This document shows, in pieces, positions 37,016-46,631 of a stretch of DNA of 64,000 nucleotides; the stretch's first letter is position 1; every line of letters starts with the position of its first letter. This stretch comes from Bradyrhizobium sp. 21. Its GTDB lineage: Bacteria > Pseudomonadota > Alphaproteobacteria > Rhizobiales > Xanthobacteraceae. Position numbers and translations under genes: made by a program. The stretch is from contig NZ_JADPJG010000005.1 in assembly GCF_023073335.1 (NCBI RefSeq), positions 44,563 to 108,562 on the forward strand, in the 5' to 3' direction. Under the pieces are notes generated by a model. That model was not told where the DNA came from, ran no database searches, and was given only the letters and a program-made list of their open reading frames with translations.

Positions 37016-38431
37016 ATGACCCGCATCGATGCAGTCGACTGCAACGCGACCATTGCCGTCATCGGCGCGGGCCCGGCGGGCCTGTCGACCGCATGGTTCC
37101 TTTCGAAGCACGGGTTTCACAACGTCACGGTGCTGGAGAAGCTCGGCCAGATCGGCGGGCTCTGCAAGAGTCTCACCGTCGACGGCATGAGCTATGACCT
37201 CGGTGCCAACTACGTCACCTGGGCCTACCAGGAGACGCTGGAGATCGCGCAGGAGGTCGGCGCGACCACCTATGCCGAGGAGCCCTATACCTCGATCGAC
37301 ATTGCGCCGGACGGCAACAGCTTCAAATACCGATCGCTCATGGAGGCCGTGCTCTACGACCCCTACACCAAGTCCACGATCTCGTTGTGGACCTTCCTCT
37401 GGGCGGCGGTTCGATATCTTTATATTCGCTGGCAGCTGAGCGGCGTCATCGACGCGCCTGATTATCTCGACAAGATCCACGAGCGCCCCGAGCTCTGCGT
37501 CGACTTCAAGTCCTGGCTCGCAAAACAGGATCTGATGCCGCTGGCCACCCTGTTCCAGTTTCCGATCACGATCATGGGGTACGGCCAGCTCGACGACATC
37601 GCGACGCCCTACGCGCTGCGCTACATGTCGGTTCGGACGTTCTTCCCGATGGTGTTCGGGCTCGGCCCGGTCAACTGGATCATCGGGAGCTGGCCGCGGC
37701 GCTTCACCGACGGGTTTCAGCGGCTGTGGGAACGGGTGTCGTGGCGGCTCAACGTCCGGCTCAACGTCAACATCACCAGGATCGAGCGCTCGGCGGCCGG
37801 TGTCCGGATCGACATGGAATATCCCGAGCAGGATCTGAACGACCTCAAGATCGTCAAGGACAGCAAGCTCTATGACTATCTGGTGCTCGCCTGTCCGTTG
37901 ACGACGGACGTGTTCGCGCAACTCGGCCTTGCTCCCAATGCCGCGGAGCAGAATGTGAATCGCGAGATCAAGTTCAATCCGTACTGCATGACGACGTTCT
38001 GGATCGACATGACGATGAAGGCGCCGGTCGCGCCGGTGCTGCCGCTCACCGAGCAGGGTACGCCGTGGGCGGTCGCGCGGCAGTTCCAGGACAGCGGCAA
38101 CATGTTCACGCAGTTCTACACGCGCCCCAAGGACAATCAGACCGGCGACGAGGTCATCGGGGAGGTCAAGCGCCTGATCAAACTGCTCGGCGGCACGATC
38201 GACACCAGCCAGCCGCGCTGGCACACGTTCGACGAGTTCACTTACTTCCAGCACTTCACGCCGGACCAGATCAAGTCCGGCATCTATGCCGACCTCGCCC
38301 GCATGCAGGGCGAAGACCGCACGTTCTACGTCGGCGGCGCCACCGACTTCGAGCTGGTCGAGCCGATCGTCGTCCATTCGAAACATATCGTCGAGAAGCA
38401 TTTTGCCGGCGGGGTTCAGCGCCCGTCGTAG
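37016..38431 (+). CDS. FAD-dependent amine oxidase/phytoene desaturase-like flavoprotein
   Basis: The start is ATG 37016 (471 residues); the longer frame to 36848 is not supported. The dinucleotide-binding motif IAVIGAGPAGLSTAWFL is at about 13-29 and is followed by EKLGQIGGLCKSL, as in NAD(P)-binding Rossmann flavoproteins. The C-terminal FAD contact is FYVGGATDFELVEPI. Three aromatic-rich segments around 130-220 suggest membrane contact. The substrate is unknown. A roughly 295-base gap separates it from the cyclase gene. It is convergent with the zinc-ribbon gene. Confidence 0.75.
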   Translation: MTRIDAVDCNATIAVIGAGPAGLSTAWFLSKHGFHNVTVLEKLGQIGGLCKSLTVDGMSYDLGANYVTWAYQETLEIAQEVGATTYAEEPYTSIDIAPDGNSFKYRSLMEAVLYDPYTKSTISLWTFLWAAVRYLYIRWQLSGVIDAPDYLDKIHERPELCVDFKSWLAKQDLMPLATLFQFPITIMGYGQLDDIATPYALRYMSVRTFFPMVFGLGPVNWIIGSWPRRFTDGFQRLWERVSWRLNVRLNVNITRIERSAAGVRIDMEYPEQDLNDLKIVKDSKLYDYLVLACPLTTDVFAQLGLAPNAAEQNVNREIKFNPYCMTTFWIDMTMKAPVAPVLPLTEQGTPWAVARQFQDSGNMFTQFYTRPKDNQTGDEVIGEVKRLIKLLGGTIDTSQPRWHTFDEFTYFQHFTPDQIKSGIYADLARMQGEDRTFYVGGATDFELVEPIVVHSKHIVEKHFAGGVQRPS

Positions 38432-38453
38432 CGGGGCAGTCATCAACCCATCA

Positions 38454-38582
38454 TCACCGCACGCCCGTGCCCTTGCAACGCTGGCACTTCACCACCTTGT
38501 CGCCCTTCTTGAGCAAGCCTTTGCCTTCGCAATTCTTGCATTTCTGCTTCTTCTTGATGTTCGGGCCTTTTTCACTGGCCAT
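38454..38582 (-). CDS. 42-residue DnaJ-like zinc-ribbon protein
   Basis: A short gene with a perfect AGGAGG site before ATG 38582. The product has two CxxCxGxG motifs, CKNCEGKG at about residues 15-22 and CQRCKGTG at 33-40, separated by a Lys-rich loop and preceded by a Lys-rich N-terminus. This equals one zinc-binding hairpin of the DnaJ Cys-rich domain, standing alone. It would bind one zinc ion. Its partner is not evident; RNA, tRNA or unfolded protein binding is possible. It is convergent with the flavoprotein gene. Confidence 0.85.
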   Translation of the reverse strand: MASEKGPNIKKKQKCKNCEGKGLLKKGDKVVKCQRCKGTGVR

Positions 38583-38666
38583 GAAATCCTCCTGCCGCGA
38601 GAGAGCGGTCAACTGAGGTTACCAGATCCTGGCCGCGTGGTGCACTCATTCGGCTTGCGGGTGGGA

Positions 38667-39812
38667 TCAAAGATGCTCCGACCACGCGTCGGTGACCCAT
38701 GGCTCGAGCTGGTCGGGCCGCAAGTCGATGCCCGTGCCGGGACCTTCCGGTACCGTGAGCATGCCGTGTCGGTCAACTGACGGTGTACCGGCAAGGCGCA
38801 GGAGCGGATTGTCCATCATGTCGTACTCGATGAATGGATACGCGGCGCCCGCTCCGCCGCGGCGCGGTTCAAGCACGGCCGACATTTGAAGCGAGGCGTG
38901 GAAATTGACGGTCGTACCAAACACATGCGGCATGATGGGCAGATCATAGGCTTGCGCGAGCGCCCAGATTTGCCGAAAGCCGCTGTAACCTCCGCATATC
39001 GAAAGATCGGGTTGAAGAATATCGAAGGTGCCTGCGGCCAGGAAATCCCGAAAGGCGCGCAGGCTTCCGAGCGCCTCTCCGCCCGCCGTCGCGACCCTGG
39101 CGGCGCGCGCAAAGGTTTGATAGCCCGGGAGGTCCTCCGGCTGGACTGGTTCTTCGATCCAGAGCAAATCGGCATCTTCCATGAACCTGGCCGCGCGGAT
39201 GGCGGCGGCCGCGGTATAGCTCTGGTTGATATCGACCATGATACCGATGTCAGGGCCCACCTGCTTGCGAAGCGCGTTGGCCATGATGCCGTCGGCCCTC
39301 GGCTCGACGCCGCCCCGGGGCTTGATGGCCTTGAAGTTGAGCGAAAGATACTGATCGACCTCGCGCTGATACTCCCGGTAGGGATCGGGCTGCATGCGCA
39401 CGAAGGGCCCGCTTGCGTAGGCAAGCACCTCATTGCGGACCGCTCCGCCCATCAGCGCCGCTACGCTCATGCCATGTATTTGCGCAGCAAGATCGTGCAG
39501 CGCCATGTCGATGGCCGATACCGCCATCATCGCCGTGCCGCGGCGATCATACCCGACAGAGGCGCACATCGATTGAAAGTGGCGGCCATAGTCGGCGGGC
39601 GACTTGCCCAGGATGAGTCCGGCCAACCGGGCGCGGACAAAGGCGCCGGCGGCGTGCGGGGAATTGCCTGCCTCTCCCCAGCCGGAAAGACCGCTATCCG
39701 TGCATATCTGGACAAGCAACGCGTCCCGCTTCCGGAACACGTTGAGTGCGTTTCCCATGGGCTCGGCCAGCGGGAAGCTCAGATTGAAACCACGAATTTC
39801 GATAATTTTCAT
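38667..39812 (-). CDS. mandelate racemase/muconate lactonizing enzyme-family protein
   Basis: The 381-residue protein of the enolase superfamily has the KAIKPR motif (Lys161, Lys164). Metal ligands are DINQ (Asp194), WIEEP (Glu220) and GGEALG (Glu246), and PHVFGT supplies His296. This set fits the MR/MLE subgroups that abstract a proton alpha to a carboxylate, as in sugar-acid dehydration or racemisation. It is followed upstream by a Bug receptor gene (32-base gap on the same strand), so uptake and use of a carboxylate is likely. The substrate cannot be specified. Confidence 0.88.
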   Translation of the reverse strand: MKIIEIRGFNLSFPLAEPMGNALNVFRKRDALLVQICTDSGLSGWGEAGNSPHAAGAFVRARLAGLILGKSPADYGRHFQSMCASVGYDRRGTAMMAVSAIDMALHDLAAQIHGMSVAALMGGAVRNEVLAYASGPFVRMQPDPYREYQREVDQYLSLNFKAIKPRGGVEPRADGIMANALRKQVGPDIGIMVDINQSYTAAAAIRAARFMEDADLLWIEEPVQPEDLPGYQTFARAARVATAGGEALGSLRAFRDFLAAGTFDILQPDLSICGGYSGFRQIWALAQAYDLPIMPHVFGTTVNFHASLQMSAVLEPRRGGAGAAYPFIEYDMMDNPLLRLAGTPSVDRHGMLTVPEGPGTGIDLRPDQLEPWVTDAWSEHL

Positions 39813-39844
39813 AACAGCTCATGGGGTGCAAGCGAGGGCAGGGG

Positions 39845-40834
39845 TCAACCCGGCTGAATATGTCCCTTCTCGACGATACGAGTCCATTTTGCGATCTCGT
39901 CATCGATGCGTGCTGCAAATTCCGACGGCGAGCTGCCAACGGAAATAAAGCCGAGTTCGGTCATCCTGAGTCGAAGTGCCTCACCCTTGAAGGCCTTGCG
40001 GGCAACCTCCGCAAGCTTGTCGATGATGAGAGGCGGCAGCGCGGCCGGTCCGACCATGCCGAAGATTGGCGTGGCGTCGACGGCCGGCAAGCCGGCCTCG
40101 GCCGTCGTGGGGACGTCCGGCAGCTGTGCGACGCGGCCGTCTCCTGTCACGGCCAGGGCACGAACCACGCCCTGACGGACCTGCTGTCCAATCGCTGCAA
40201 CGGTGGCAAACGTCATTTGGACCTGGCCGCCAATCAGATCGGAAATGGCCGGTGCTCCGCCTCGATAGGGCACATGAAGAATATCGATCTCGGCGGCTTG
40301 TCGCAGTTGCTCTCCGGCCAAATGAATGGCGGTTCCTAGCCCCGCCGAGGCGAAGTTGATCTTGCCCGGCTGAGCTTTGGCGAGCGCGACAAATTCCTGC
40401 AGGCTATTGGCGGCCACAGAAGGATTCACGACGAGAACGAGAGGGGACGCCGCCAGGAGCGAGATCGGCGCAAAATCGCTCTTGGTGTTGTAGGGAAGCT
40501 TCGCGCGAAACAGCCCGGGGTTGATGACAAACGCGCTATCGATCATTCCGATCGTCTGGCCGTCGGGTGAGGCGGTCGCGACCGCCTGCGTGCCAACCAT
40601 GCTGGCGCCGCCACCGCGATTATCGACGATGAAGGGCTGGCCCAGGGCACGTTCCATTTCCGATGAAATCAGCCGCGCAATGATGTCGGAGGCACCTCCC
40701 GCGGCATACGGCACGATGATCTTCACAGGTCGTTGCGGGTAAGTCTGCGCCTTGGCTGTTCGCAGCAACGGCGAAACGGAAAGCGCGGCTGCCAGCCCCG
40801 AGCCGACGATCGTTCTTCGCGTCAATGAGGACAT
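39845..40834 (-). CDS. Bug-family solute receptor
   Basis: The 329-residue periplasmic protein starts with SLTRRTIVGSGLAAALS, a twin-arginine-like signal. Bug-family segments KIIVPYAAGGASDIIARLI, ASMVGTQAVA and LHVPYRGGAPAISDLIGGQ follow. It lies directly upstream of the MR/MLE enzyme gene and downstream of the lipase gene on the same strand, so the three probably form one transcript. No cognate membrane subunits are nearby; Bug proteins are often orphans of this kind. Confidence 0.88.
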   Translation of the reverse strand: MSSLTRRTIVGSGLAAALSVSPLLRTAKAQTYPQRPVKIIVPYAAGGASDIIARLISSEMERALGQPFIVDNRGGGASMVGTQAVATASPDGQTIGMIDSAFVINPGLFRAKLPYNTKSDFAPISLLAASPLVLVVNPSVAANSLQEFVALAKAQPGKINFASAGLGTAIHLAGEQLRQAAEIDILHVPYRGGAPAISDLIGGQVQMTFATVAAIGQQVRQGVVRALAVTGDGRVAQLPDVPTTAEAGLPAVDATPIFGMVGPAALPPLIIDKLAEVARKAFKGEALRLRMTELGFISVGSSPSEFAARIDDEIAKWTRIVEKGHIQPG

Positions 40835-40871
40835 GACTCAATCTTTGAAATGGCTCAATCTTTGGAATGGC

Positions 40872-42161
40872 TCAATCGTTGAATTTGAAACCGGGCAACG
40901 GCTCGCCCACCGGCCCTGGATCGGCAATCGAAGCGCAGTTGGACTGCATCGGCTTCCCCGCCAGCGCGGCCTGAACGAATGCGAGCTCGTCGGCATAGGC
41001 TGCGTGCACCGTTCCGTTATGGCTCACGCCGGCATAGGTCTTCCAGACCACATGGCTCCTTGCAGCGCAGAGAGCTGCAACCGCGGCATATTGGCGCTGC
41101 GGCAGGATCGACTTGTCGGCCAGGCCCGTCGCGAGAAAAACCGGTACCGGCATTTGCACCGGACTCATGTCGATCACGGCGCTGAGACGGTCCACGATCT
41201 CCGGATCCTTCAGGCTGTTTGCCAGAGTGAGGCCGTTGCTGCGAACGACCTGCGCAAGCTCCGCGTTACATCCCTCGCGGGCAGCTTGCAGCAACGGCTT
41301 CCCCGCCTCGGTCACGAGGTCGTCGGGCTTACTTGCGTCGTCCCCGAGAGCACCGCCGATCATCATGAGAAGGCTGAGCTGCGGCGGAACGGTGCGCGCA
41401 AAGCTTGGCTCGCCTGAAGGCTTGTTGTCTGCCGCGGGAAACGCGGAAATGATGCCGGTTGCGATCGATGCCTTGACGATGAGCTCAGGCGCATAGGAAG
41501 GCGCAAGACGCGTCGCTCCGAGCGAGGCGCCGGAGCCTTGCGACTGACCCGTGATGATGATGGTGTTGGCGATCTGTCCCTTCGCTTGCGCGAGCGCCGC
41601 TCTTGCGGCATCGAGCACCGAACGTCCTTCGGCTTCCCAGTTGAGATAAGGATGCGGGCCGGGTCCGCCGAGACCCTGATAGTCGGTCGCAACGACGGCA
41701 AAACCCTGTTCCAGCCAATTGTTGATGTACTCGCCGTCCCGCGGACGATGCCTGCTCCAGGATGCGGCACATCTGTCGGAGCCGCCGAGCGTGCCATGCG
41801 CCCATGCAACAAGCGGCCATCCGCCCTGCGGCGCGGCTCGCTTCGGAAGATAGAGCGTGCCACTGACCGGAATGATGCCGGAGCGCCACCTTGCATCCAC
41901 CGACGTGTACAGGATTCGCCTCGCCGTTGCGGCCGCAACGATCTCAGGCTGATCCGGTATGCCCTCCTCGCGGAGCATAAGACCTGGCTTTTCGGGTAGC
42001 GCGCCGCTCCAGCGGTAGAACGGCGACAGATCCTGGTCACCAACGGCCGGGCCCTGAGGCAGCGACTCCGCTGCGGCGTACAGCGCGCCCGGAAGCGGCG
42101 AGGCGCAGAGAGCGAGGGTCGCGACGCTCATTCTCCCAAGTGCTTTCACAAGTGCTTTCAT
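40872..42161 (-). CDS. exported secretory lipase-like alpha/beta hydrolase
   Basis: I set the start at ATG 42161 (429 residues) because GGAGG precedes it. A signal peptide (VATLALCASPLPGALYAA) is followed by an alpha/beta-hydrolase with nucleophile elbow GQSQG (Ser207), an oxyanion-type stretch AWAHGTLGG and a likely acid/His pair in the C-terminal 100 residues (GLADKSILP, GVSHNGTVH). It fits the secretory lipase/LIP group that hydrolyses esters. Its position next to Bug receptor and MR/MLE genes suggests release of a carboxylate from an ester before import. Confidence 0.8.
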   Translation of the reverse strand: MKALVKALGRMSVATLALCASPLPGALYAAAESLPQGPAVGDQDLSPFYRWSGALPEKPGLMLREEGIPDQPEIVAAATARRILYTSVDARWRSGIIPVSGTLYLPKRAAPQGGWPLVAWAHGTLGGSDRCAASWSRHRPRDGEYINNWLEQGFAVVATDYQGLGGPGPHPYLNWEAEGRSVLDAARAALAQAKGQIANTIIITGQSQGSGASLGATRLAPSYAPELIVKASIATGIISAFPAADNKPSGEPSFARTVPPQLSLLMMIGGALGDDASKPDDLVTEAGKPLLQAAREGCNAELAQVVRSNGLTLANSLKDPEIVDRLSAVIDMSPVQMPVPVFLATGLADKSILPQRQYAAVAALCAARSHVVWKTYAGVSHNGTVHAAYADELAFVQAALAGKPMQSNCASIADPGPVGEPLPGFKFND

Positions 42162-42252
42162 CGTTTCGTTCCTCCATTGTTTTCGTGCAGCTCGAGAGGC
42201 TGCGCTCTTTGTGACTCGTCGCATTGCCTGCTTCAGCACCAAGTGCACATGG

Positions 42253-43251
42253 CTATTCCACCTGCAGCCCGATCCGGCGGATCACCTCTCCCCACTTCTC
42301 CGACTCCGCCTTGAGCAGCGCTGCCGCTTGATCCGGACTCGTAGCCCGCGGCTCGAGACCGACCTTGGCGAACTGCGCCACCGCATCGGGCTCCTGCAGC
42401 ACGGCACTGAGTGCGGCGTTGATCTTGACCACCACTTCGTCCGGCATCGCTGCCGGACCGTAGAGCGCGAACCATGTTTCGACCTGATAGTCGGGCAAGC
42501 CTGCCTCCGCCGAACTCGGCACCTCCGGCAGCAGCGGCGTACGCTGCCGCGACGGCACCACCAGCGGCCGTAATTTCGCATCGACAATATAGGGGGCCGA
42601 GTTACCGACAGCGTCGACCATCACCTGCAGCCTTCCGCCGAGCACATCGGTCAGCGCGGGTCCGTTGCCGCTATAGGGAACGTGCAGCATCTCGAAGCCC
42701 GCCATGTTCTTCAGCAACTCGCCGGCGAGATGCAGGATGACGCCGGTCGCAGACCCGTAGGCGAGCTTGGTTGGGTTGGCTTTGCCGTAGGCGATCAGTT
42801 CCTGCAGGCTGTACACGGGCACGTCAGGATTGACGGAGACCACCAGAGGTCCGGTGCCGATCAGCCCCAGCGAGGTGAAGTCGTTGATCCCGTCATAGGG
42901 TGCGAGCTTGCGCAGATGCGGATTCACCGCGTGGGTGGATACGCCACCGAGCAGCAGCGTGTAGCCGTCGGATACCGATTTTGCGATGAATTGCGATCCA
43001 ATGATCGCGCCCGCGCCCGGCCGGTTCTCGATCACGATCGGTTGCCCCAGCCGCTCGCGCATGCGCTCCGCGATGAAACGCGCGACGACATCGCTGCTTC
43101 CGCCGGCCGCGTAGGGCACGATCAGCTTGATGATCCGGTTGGGATAATCGCTCTGCGCGTGCGCGTGGGCAAGCCAGGGGGGTGCGAGCGCGCCGAGCAG
43201 GCCAAGGCTAGGCAGGCCAAGGCTAGCACGCCGCGTCAGCCCTCTCGCCAT
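42253..43251 (-). CDS. Bug-family solute receptor
   Basis: The start at ATG 43251 (332 residues) follows GGGAGACAGGA; the long frame upstream is not coding. The N-terminus GLTRRASLGLPSLGLLG resembles a twin-arginine signal. Family segments KLIVPYAAGGSSDVVARFI, GAIIGSQFIA and LHVPYSGNGPALTDVLGG are clear. It overlaps the HD protein gene by 16 bases. A second receptor in the same leftward cluster suggests two related ligands or a gene duplication. Confidence 0.88.
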   Translation of the reverse strand: MARGLTRRASLGLPSLGLLGALAPPWLAHAHAQSDYPNRIIKLIVPYAAGGSSDVVARFIAERMRERLGQPIVIENRPGAGAIIGSQFIAKSVSDGYTLLLGGVSTHAVNPHLRKLAPYDGINDFTSLGLIGTGPLVVSVNPDVPVYSLQELIAYGKANPTKLAYGSATGVILHLAGELLKNMAGFEMLHVPYSGNGPALTDVLGGRLQVMVDAVGNSAPYIVDAKLRPLVVPSRQRTPLLPEVPSSAEAGLPDYQVETWFALYGPAAMPDEVVVKINAALSAVLQEPDAVAQFAKVGLEPRATSPDQAAALLKAESEKWGEVIRRIGLQVE

Positions 43252-43931
43252 TCCTGTCTCCCGGTCTTCGCCGGCCGTAAGGCACGCGGCGTTATTTTGC
43301 GGCTTTCGAGCATACCCGCCGTTTCCGCCTCGAGCAGGCCGAAACCACCCGCGATCGACCACCACAAATGATCGGCGCGATGGACGATCAGGCATTCGAG
43401 GCTGCGCTGCATCAGGTCGCCCTCGTAGGAATGGCCGAGTGCGATGTGCACGATTTCTTCGGGGAGCCCCACCGCAATGCAGACATGGGCGCCGTAGACC
43501 GGATGACGCAGTGCGGGCGAGCCGGCCTGCGACTTGTCCGCCTCCCATCGCCTTCGGTTGGCGGGATCGAACTCCCAGGCCTTGCCGACATCGTGCAGCA
43601 ATGCACCCGCCAGAACGATGTCGCGGTCGACAGTGGCTTCGGGGAATTCCTGCGCAAACTCGTCCGCGATCGCCAGCGAGATTCGGGCCACGCTGCGCAG
43701 ATGCACCGCCTGGCTGCCCCGCTTGAGCGCGAAGACCCCGGGCGTCGCCTCTCCGGGAATGGCGGTGAGCCGTGGAAAATCGGTTTCGGCCAAGGCATAG
43801 GCCCAGGCCTCGATGGCCTTGTGGCGCAGTTCGTCATCACGGATGTGCGCAAGTTCCGGCAGATCCTCGAGCACCGTCGCGCGCAGCGCGTCTGTGATGG
43901 GGCGGGGCTGGCGTCGATCCAGGAAATACAT
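43236..43931 (-). CDS. HD-domain metal-dependent phosphohydrolase
   Basis: The 231-residue protein has the HD signature LLHDVGK (His113, Asp114) preceded by an upstream His in the VHLRSVARISLAIAD segment and followed by PVYGAHVC and VHIALGHSYEGD, consistent with a complete metal site. Such enzymes hydrolyse phosphomonoesters or phosphodiesters of nucleotides. The ATG at 43931 is preferred to the TTG upstream. It is the first gene of a leftward transcript divergent from the LysR gene, and overlaps the Bug gene. Confidence 0.82.
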   Translation of the reverse strand: MYFLDRRQPRPITDALRATVLEDLPELAHIRDDELRHKAIEAWAYALAETDFPRLTAIPGEATPGVFALKRGSQAVHLRSVARISLAIADEFAQEFPEATVDRDIVLAGALLHDVGKAWEFDPANRRRWEADKSQAGSPALRHPVYGAHVCIAVGLPEEIVHIALGHSYEGDLMQRSLECLIVHRADHLWWSIAGGFGLLEAETAGMLESRKITPRALRPAKTGRQEWREG

Positions 43932-44024
43932 GGACAACCATTATTCGTCTCGATCCATGTTGCCGCCGCCCATAACATAGTTTCAAATACCGATTTGATC
44001 ATAGTTCATGCTCTGGGGTTATAT

Positions 44025-44921
44025 ATGGCGATCAGCGTACGGGAGATGGACGTGTTCCGATGCGTGATGCAGTCGGGCTCGGTGACCAACGCCGCCATCG
44101 CCTTGAATATCTCGCAACCGGCGGTCAGCCGGATGCTGCAACAGGCGGAGGAACGTCTCGGTTTCAAACTGTTCGTGCGCCAGAAGAAACGGCTGAAGCC
44201 GACGACCGAGGCGCAGACGCTTTTCGCGGAAGTTGTGAACGTGTTCGCGGCGATCGAGCACACCCAACGTTTGGCGCTTGAGCTTCGCGACGGCCGGGCG
44301 GGGCTCCTGACGGTTGCGACGGTGACCGGGTTCGGCCACAGCATCGTGCCGCAAGCGGTCCGACGCTTTCGCGCCGAACGGCCGGACGTCTCCATTGTCA
44401 TTCAAACGATGACGGGGCCGGAGGTCGTCACCCGCGTCGCCCAGGGGCGAGCTGATCTCGGCCTGACCGTTGGCCCGATCGGGGACCCGTCCCTGGACAG
44501 CACTGTTCTCTGCACGACCAGGCTTGGCTGCGTGCTTCCCGTCGGTCACCGGCTTGCAGCCAAGGCTGCATTGAGCGCGCCTGATCTGGCGAACGAGCCG
44601 GTGATCTGCCCGGGCCCGCATTTGTCGATCGGGGCCGCGATCGTCATTGCCTTTGCAGAGGCGAATCTCCGCCTGCGCATCGCCGTCGAGGCGTCGCAGT
44701 CGAACATCGCCTGCGAGCTGGTCCGTGCCGGTGCCGGCATCGCGATCCTGGACGGCCTCGGCCTGCTCGGTGCGCGAACCAACGATCTGGTCACGCGGCC
44801 ATTCGCACCGAGACTGCAAAGCGTCGCCCGCTTGCTGAAAGGCACAAAGCGGCCGGCCTCCCGCCTGGTGGATGAGTTTGCCGGAGCCGTGCAGAGGGTG
44901 ACGGCTGAGAGCGGCTTGTAG
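44025..44921 (+). CDS. LysR-family transcriptional regulator
   Basis: The start is ATG 44025, giving 298 residues; the longer frame has no sense. The HTH region VTNAAIALNISQPAVSRMLQ and the linker helix GFKLFVRQ are clear, followed by a type 2 periplasmic-binding effector domain (VTGFGHSIVP, ADLGLTVGP, GAGIAILDGLG). It diverges from the HD-Bug-lipase-Bug-enolase cluster across about 93 bases and is the likely regulator, sensing a carboxylate. The intergenic stretch is AT-rich. Confidence 0.92.
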   Translation: MAISVREMDVFRCVMQSGSVTNAAIALNISQPAVSRMLQQAEERLGFKLFVRQKKRLKPTTEAQTLFAEVVNVFAAIEHTQRLALELRDGRAGLLTVATVTGFGHSIVPQAVRRFRAERPDVSIVIQTMTGPEVVTRVAQGRADLGLTVGPIGDPSLDSTVLCTTRLGCVLPVGHRLAAKAALSAPDLANEPVICPGPHLSIGAAIVIAFAEANLRLRIAVEASQSNIACELVRAGAGIAILDGLGLLGARTNDLVTRPFAPRLQSVARLLKGTKRPASRLVDEFAGAVQRVTAESGL

Positions 44922-44981
44922 GGAGCTGTAGCTCTTGCCGAGACGAGAGCGTCCCGGTGGGCGCCCGCGGGCCTGCAGCTC

Positions 44982-46631
44982 TCATTTTGTGCTTGCGAAA
45001 ACATCCGCTGCGTAAACAACCTTGCCGCCCACGACCGTCAGCAGAGACGCCGTGGCGCCGATCTGCTCGACGGGGACGGACATGAAATCCCGATCGAGAA
45101 CCGCGAAGTCGGCGAGCTTGCCGGTCTCCAGCGTGCCGCGCCGCGTCTCGTCGAAACAGAACCAGGCGCTTCCCACGGTGTAGAGGCGCAAGGCATCTTC
45201 GCGGCTGGGTGTTTCGTCCGGGCCGCGCGTCGAGAGTCCGCCGACGGTCTTGCCGTCGAGCATCCATTGCAGCGCCACGAACGGATTATAGGACGCGACC
45301 CGATGCGCATCCGTGCCGGCCCCGACATGGACCCTCATGCGCAACGCCGTGACGATGGGCGGCATGCTGCGCGCGGCTTCGCCGGCCTGCGCCACGATAC
45401 GGTCGCCGCCGAGATACATCGCGTCCTGCATGGTCCAGCCGACACCAAGGGCTTTCATGCGCGCCAGCGTTTGGGGCGAGGTGTTGTCGAGATGGGCGAT
45501 GGACCAGCGCAACGGCGCGAGCGGCGTCTCCTTGTTGACCTCGTCATAGAGGTCCAGGAGGTGGTGGACGGATTTGTCGTCCTGCCAGTGGATGGTGACC
45601 GTCAGCCCTTGTTTGGCCGCCCAGCGAATGATCTCGCGGAACTTGTCCCTGGCGGCCGCGTCGGGCGCGTTGTTGTTGTACATGGCGCCGGTGATCCGCT
45701 CGCCTAGTCCGTTGAACCGCAGCATGTCGTCGCCGAATCCCATCGGCAGGAACGGCGTGAGGTTCTTGTACTCCTCGAATTCCGCGCCGACATTCTGGGC
45801 GAACAGGCTGAAGGCGACCCGCACCGAAAGTGATTTGTCGCGCCAGAGCTTTTGCAGGGCGGCGTAATGGCCGGGATAAATGCTGAAGCCGCCGGGATCG
45901 ACGATCCCGGTCACGCCAAGACGATTGAGCTCCGTGAAGAACTGCCTTGTGCCGGCGACATTCTCCTCGAAATTCGGCCGAGGCAGCCGATCGAACAGCG
46001 CGGAGATGCTGACGATCGAGCCGTTGAGCCAGCCCGTGGTGTCGCCCGATGCGGCGCGCTCAGTCGTGATACCGGCCGGCAACTGATCCGCTGATATCCC
46101 GAGCGCTTGCTGCGCTTTCGGCGTCATCAGCACCGCCGAATAGAACAGCTGGATGTAAGCCGGATTGTCGGGAACGGCCGACATCACCTCGGCGAGCGTT
46201 GGCCGCCGCTTCTCCGCAAACTGCAATTCGCTCCAGCCGCCGGCCACGATGATCCAGGACGCCGGGCGCGCTGTTGCCGCCTGGCGCAAGCGTTCCATGG
46301 CCTCGGGAATCGTCTTCGCGCCGATCCAGTTGACCTCGGTTGCGTAGGTCAATCCGGCGCGCACGCCGTGAATATGGGAATCGATCAATCCCGGAATGAC
46401 CGTGCGCCCGCCGGCATCGACGCGGCGTGTCGCGGGCCCGGTCAGGTCGTCCATGGCATCTTTGCCGCCAACCGCAACGATTCTGCCGTCGCGGACCGCG
46501 AGCGCCTGCGCAATCGTCGATGCGGGATCCAGCGTCACGATCTTTGCGTTCGTGACAATGAGGTCGGCCTTTTGTGCGTAAGCCAAACTGGCCCAGCCCG
46601 AGATCACCAAGATCGCCAGAAGCTTGCGCAT
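44982..46631 (-). CDS. exported YtcJ-like metal-dependent amidohydrolase
   Basis: The start at ATG 46631 (549 residues) gives a signal peptide (LLAILVISGWASLAYA). The amidohydrolase-3 fold has metal ligands HIH (His86, His88) in IDSHIHG, further ligands in the VTIHWQDD and IAHLDNTSP strands, and an Asp in AGTDAHRV. These enzymes hydrolyse N-substituted amides or formamides. The export signal is less usual for the family. It is a single leftward gene next to the tRNA-linked island boundary. Confidence 0.85.
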   Translation of the reverse strand: MRKLLAILVISGWASLAYAQKADLIVTNAKIVTLDPASTIAQALAVRDGRIVAVGGKDAMDDLTGPATRRVDAGGRTVIPGLIDSHIHGVRAGLTYATEVNWIGAKTIPEAMERLRQAATARPASWIIVAGGWSELQFAEKRRPTLAEVMSAVPDNPAYIQLFYSAVLMTPKAQQALGISADQLPAGITTERAASGDTTGWLNGSIVSISALFDRLPRPNFEENVAGTRQFFTELNRLGVTGIVDPGGFSIYPGHYAALQKLWRDKSLSVRVAFSLFAQNVGAEFEEYKNLTPFLPMGFGDDMLRFNGLGERITGAMYNNNAPDAAARDKFREIIRWAAKQGLTVTIHWQDDKSVHHLLDLYDEVNKETPLAPLRWSIAHLDNTSPQTLARMKALGVGWTMQDAMYLGGDRIVAQAGEAARSMPPIVTALRMRVHVGAGTDAHRVASYNPFVALQWMLDGKTVGGLSTRGPDETPSREDALRLYTVGSAWFCFDETRRGTLETGKLADFAVLDRDFMSVPVEQIGATASLLTVVGGKVVYAADVFASTK

